From the NCBI GenBank assembly GCA_963613665.1, contig CAVEAL010000037.1:1-8570 (forward strand): a DNA stretch of 8,570 nucleotides. The letters run 5' to 3'. Below, one piece after another: positions 6,254 to 8,570 of this stretch. The notes under the pieces are model-generated. The model saw only the letters and a list, made by a program, of their open reading frames with translations, ran no database searches and was not told where the DNA came from. The translations under genes and the position numbers were made by a program. The stretch is from F23-B02 sp963613665. GTDB lineage: Bacteria; Bacillota; Clostridia; Oscillospirales; Oscillospiraceae. Within the stretch, counting starts at the first letter, position 1. Each line of letters opens with the position of its first letter.

Positions 6254-8103
6254 GCCTTGTCCCTGTATTCGAGCATACCGTATTCAACGAGCTTGTCGTA
6301 GTTCATGTAGTACAGATAATAGCCGCCGACATTGTGCTGAACGTCATCTATTCTGACGCGGTAGCCGTCGTGCCGCACCATGAACGTATCAAGAATGGTA
6401 TCGGGGTCTGCCATATACATGGCGTATTCCGGATAGAAGTAGCCGCAGAGCATGTGGTCCGCGCGCTTGTAGATGGTTCTGAGGAAATACTCAAGGTCAA
6501 AGCCGTTGTCGAGATAATCGACATGTATGCCGCGCTCGATCATGCGGTCGTACAGCTCAAAGGTGCTCATGAGAAGCTCAAAATATGTGTGATAGGTCGT
6601 ATCGCGGTTATAGATGGTATCGAGGTTCTCCTGCGCGTTTCTCAGCGCAAAGGTGTAGTAGCGCTCATCATCAACATACTGCGTGATCTCGTTCATTGAG
6701 TATGCTATCCAGTGATCCTTGTACTGAACGTAGTCGGCAGAGATGAAGTGCTCAACGGCGCTCTTGGCTGCGCTGAGCCATTTTTCATCCGAGGTAAGGG
6801 AGTAGAGCCTGCACAGGGCAAAGGTCGCCTCGCCGTCGTAGTAAACGGTCCTGAACTGCTCCTTGCGCGTGAAGTCGCCGTTTAAAACGTGGTAGTATTC
6901 GCCGCTGCTCTGATCGAGCATAGTGAGTATGCCGTTTCCGAGCTTTACGGCAAGATCCTTGTACTTATCCGTTCCGAAGGCATCCATATACTCCGTTAGC
7001 GCCACAACAGCAACCCCGCAGCCGCCGAGCTTTATCTCGTCTGACTTCTCCTCATAGAGATACGCCGTGTCGTCATCGCGCTCGACTATCGCGTTTTTGA
7101 CCATGTATTCCACGGCCTTGTCGATAACGGGGATGAGCTCCTCGTTTCCGGTCATTCTGTACTGGCAGACAAGGCTCCACAGCGTGCTCGCGTGGCGTAC
7201 AATGTTGTAGTTGTCGATCTCGTTGCCGAAGCGGGGGTAGTATCCGTAAACAAAGCTGCCGTCGCTTTTTACCTGATCTATGAGGAAGCCCGAGGCGTTT
7301 TTGACAAGCTGCGCCGCATATTCCTTATCCACGGTGTCCACCTTGCGCCTGCCGTAGTCGTCGGTGTCGCTTATGAGCTCGTACACCTCACCGTCCTCGT
7401 CGCATATCCAGCCGATGCATTTGAAGACAATATAGCTGTCCGGCAGGGAGGAGAGCGTTTCACGTCCCGCTTTTTTTAGATATGTGTTAAGGTAGCTTTC
7501 GCTGACGCATTCCTCGTCGTAGTCGAGTATCTTCGCACCGTTGAGCTCGGCCTCCAAAAGCGCCGTCTCGAAGTTTGCGTCAAAGGATATTCCGTATCTG
7601 AAAAATTCGTGCCTGTAGTGGTGAAGCTCCGCAGAAAACTCTTCAGTGCCGTACTGCTTTGCCTCGCTCATGAGATCGGCCTTGAGCCATTTGACCTCAT
7701 AGCCGTCAGACTCGACCATGCTCTTTGCCTGCTCGTATGCGCTCTGCCATGCGGACTTGCGGTCGATACCCGTGCCGGTAAACACCTCTGCACGCTCCTC
7801 GCCGCTGCACAGGGAAAGAAATACGACGTTTTCGGTGATGCCGTCTTCAATGCTTCCCATCTCGCTGCTGCGCTCGTCAGACATAAGCTGCTCGTAAAGA
7901 AGCCCGGCCTTATCCTCGAACAAAGCAAGTGCGTCGCTCTTTTTGCCGGATGAGACAAGATACAGCACCACTACCGCAGCGATTATTACGGCAGCTGCGG
8001 CAATGCCGATGATAAGCGCCTTTTTTGCGCTTGCTCTGCGCTGCTCATCGGTCACTTTCTTTGACCTGTCGATATATTTTTTACGTCTGCTGCGTCTGCT
8101 CAT
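6250..8103 (-). CDS. Membrane-anchored protein with six-hairpin-like domain
   Basis: I do not recognise this 617-residue protein with certainty. Residues 1-28 are strongly basic (RRSRRKK) and 29-51 form one membrane helix, so the rest is probably outside the cell. Residues about 55-255 form a mixed domain with RHEFFRYGISFDANFETALLEAELNG (about 164-189). Residues about 260-600 consist of regularly spaced helix pairs resembling an alpha/alpha-barrel of the six-hairpin glycosidase, lyase or epimerase type. The best motifs are NIVRHASTLWSL (299-310), LGGCGVAVVAL (359-369), YYDGEATFAL (421-430), DHWIAYSMNE (463-472) and RIDDVQHNVGGYYLY (584-598); the charged and aromatic residues could form an active site. 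The start has GAGGTG (8108-8113), 4 nt before ATG. It is coupled to the sortase and has its own promoter at 8160-8188. A carbohydrate substrate is a guess. Confidence 0.75.
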   Translation of the reverse strand: MSRRSRRKKYIDRSKKVTDEQRRASAKKALIIGIAAAAVIIAAVVVLYLVSSGKKSDALALFEDKAGLLYEQLMSDERSSEMGSIEDGITENVVFLSLCSGEERAEVFTGTGIDRKSAWQSAYEQAKSMVESDGYEVKWLKADLMSEAKQYGTEEFSAELHHYRHEFFRYGISFDANFETALLEAELNGAKILDYDEECVSESYLNTYLKKAGRETLSSLPDSYIVFKCIGWICDEDGEVYELISDTDDYGRRKVDTVDKEYAAQLVKNASGFLIDQVKSDGSFVYGYYPRFGNEIDNYNIVRHASTLWSLVCQYRMTGNEELIPVIDKAVEYMVKNAIVERDDDTAYLYEEKSDEIKLGGCGVAVVALTEYMDAFGTDKYKDLAVKLGNGILTMLDQSSGEYYHVLNGDFTRKEQFRTVYYDGEATFALCRLYSLTSDEKWLSAAKSAVEHFISADYVQYKDHWIAYSMNEITQYVDDERYYTFALRNAQENLDTIYNRDTTYHTYFELLMSTFELYDRMIERGIHVDYLDNGFDLEYFLRTIYKRADHMLCGYFYPEYAMYMADPDTILDTFMVRHDGYRVRIDDVQHNVGGYYLYYMNYDKLVEYGMLEYRDKA

Positions 8104-8129
8104 AGCGCACCTCGAAAATCTGTAAAATA

Positions 8130-8164
8130 AAAATAGGAACGACCAAAAAGATCGTTCCTATTTT
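8130..8164 (-). terminator. Terminator of the Ala-Asp repeat protein gene
   Basis: On the minus strand AAAATAGGAACGA (8164-8152) pairs with TCGTTCCTATTTT (8142-8130). TC/GG pairs can extend the stem inwards, leaving a TTTTT loop. The T-rich tail continues past 8130. It lies 42 nt after the stop of the anchored-protein gene and would stop its transcript before the 617-aa gene. Confidence 0.85.
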
Positions 8165-8188
8165 ATATGCACTTAAGCAATAAGTCAA
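8160..8188 (-). promoter_or_regulatory. Promoter of the 617-aa/sortase pair
   Basis: On the minus strand TTGACT (8188-8183), a 17-bp spacer and TAAAAT (8165-8160) each match the sigma-A consensus in five of six positions. The -10 lies in the 5' arm of the terminator stem at 8130-8164. Transcription would start near 8153, after most of that arm, so new transcripts could not form the full terminator. The leader to the ATG at 8103 would be about 50 nt. Confidence 0.72.
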
Positions 8189-8206
8189 CTAATCGCCCAC
8201 ATATGA

Positions 8207-8570
8207 TCAGTCGTTTTTCTTCTTGCGATAAGTAACGGTCATTGCTGCCAGACTGATAAGTGCAGCAGCCGAGATCCATTCGATGCTGCGGTCATCGCCG
8301 GTCTTCGGATCGTCGTGATCGTCGTCCGAATCCGCATCCGCGTCGGCATCTGCGTCTGCATCCGCGTCGGCATCTGCATCTGCGTCTGCATCCGCGTCGG
8401 CATCGGCATCTGCATCCGCGTCGGCATCTGCATCCGCGTCGGCATCGGCATCTGCATCGGCGTCGGCATCGGCATCTGCGTCGGCATCTGCGTCGGCATC
8501 TGCGTCGGCATCTGCATCGGCATCTGCGTCGGCATCTGCATCGGCATCTGCGTCGGCATCTGCATCGGCA
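8207..8570 (-). CDS. Sortase-anchored Ala-Asp repeat surface protein (C-terminal part)
   Basis: The minus-strand frame ending at TGA (8209-8207) is open to the window edge, so the N-terminus is missing. The visible part has 120 residues: 80 in a perfect Ala-Asp alternation, a short SDDDHDD linker, and a complete cell-wall sorting signal. The signal is DPKTG (8297-8311), then DDRSIEW, a hydrophobic segment (ISAAALISLAAMTVTY) and the basic tail RKKKND. DPKTG differs from LPxTG at the first position and fits the xPKTG type expected for the class B sortase downstream. The Ala-Asp tract is probably an extended, highly acidic stalk that carries an N-terminal domain away from the wall, by analogy with Ser-Asp repeats of staphylococcal Clf proteins. 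What that domain does cannot be seen here. Confidence 0.88.
   Translation of the reverse strand, partial: ADADADADADADADADADADADADADADADADADADADADADADADADADADADADADADADADADADADADADADADADSDDDHDDPKTGDDRSIEWISAAALISLAAMTVTYRKKKND
8330..8569 (-). repeat. Nested tandem repeat encoding (Ala-Asp)40
   Basis: 240 bp alternate an Ala codon (GCA, GCC or GCG, never GCT) with an Asp codon (GAT or GAC) without a single exception. Above this 6-bp period lie longer units, given on the plus strand: a 12-bp unit GGCATCTGCGTC three times at 8471-8506, and a 24-bp unit at 8501-8524, 8525-8548 and 8549-8569 (cut by the edge). The nearly identical units close to the edge suggest recent expansion by slippage or unequal recombination. 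Confidence 0.95.

Noticed and set aside
8239..8565. A 108-residue minus-strand ORF rich in Met-Gln-Met-Pro-Thr repeats
   Set aside because: It is another frame of the Ala-Asp repeat. The Ala-Asp frame continues into a complete sorting signal and stop, which makes it the real one.
8330..8570. A possible CRISPR array or satellite in the repeats near the edge
   Set aside because: There are no unique spacers between repeats, and the 6-bp period keeps one reading frame. It is a coding repeat.

Overview
The window looks like chromosomal DNA of a fairly GC-rich, spore-forming, gut-type Clostridia (Oscillospiraceae/Ruminococcaceae-like). This is inference from several signs together: strong AGGAGG-type ribosome binding sites, a consensus sigma-A promoter, a DtxR-like operator on feo genes, tRNAs close to Bacillus/Clostridium forms, a class B sortase with a PKTG-type anchored protein, and a SpoIIQ-like M23 protein. 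I see no phage, IS, CRISPR or rRNA sequence.

Layout, plus strand. Positions 17-79 hold a two-hairpin terminator of a gene outside the window. It is followed by a lipoprotein with a secreted beta-propeller domain (149-1870). A consensus-like promoter overlapped by two tandem GTTAG/CTAAC palindromes then drives the ferrous-iron operon: feoA, feoB and a 45-residue Cys-rich membrane mini-protein (1953-4337). The operon ends in a second copy of the two-hairpin element. Next is a SpoIIQ-like M23 protein (4485-5189). It has a possible forespore-type promoter, and its ribosome binding site lies in the loop of a perfect 10-bp inverted repeat. An UP-element-like A/T tract and a perfect sigma-A promoter follow, serving tRNA-Met(CAU) and tRNA-Glu(UUC).

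Layout, minus strand. A bidirectional terminator at 5458-5489 separates the tRNAs from a convergent locus. Read 3' to 5' along the window, this locus has three genes. The first is the C-terminal part of a cell-wall-anchored protein made of a perfect Ala-Asp repeat, ending in a DPKTG sorting signal (8207-8570, cut by the window edge). The second is a membrane-anchored 617-residue protein whose extracellular half looks like an alpha/alpha-barrel (six-hairpin) fold (6250-8103). The third is a class B sortase (5513-6253), translationally coupled to the second by an ATGA overlap. The promoter of the 617-aa/sortase pair is embedded in the terminator of the anchored-protein gene.

How the genes fit together. 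FeoA, FeoB and the Cys-rich protein form one iron(II) uptake unit, probably repressed by iron. The sortase probably anchors the neighbouring acidic-repeat protein. The 617-aa protein is the least understood member and the best candidate for something undescribed: a possible cell-surface enzyme encoded between a sortase and its likely substrate.
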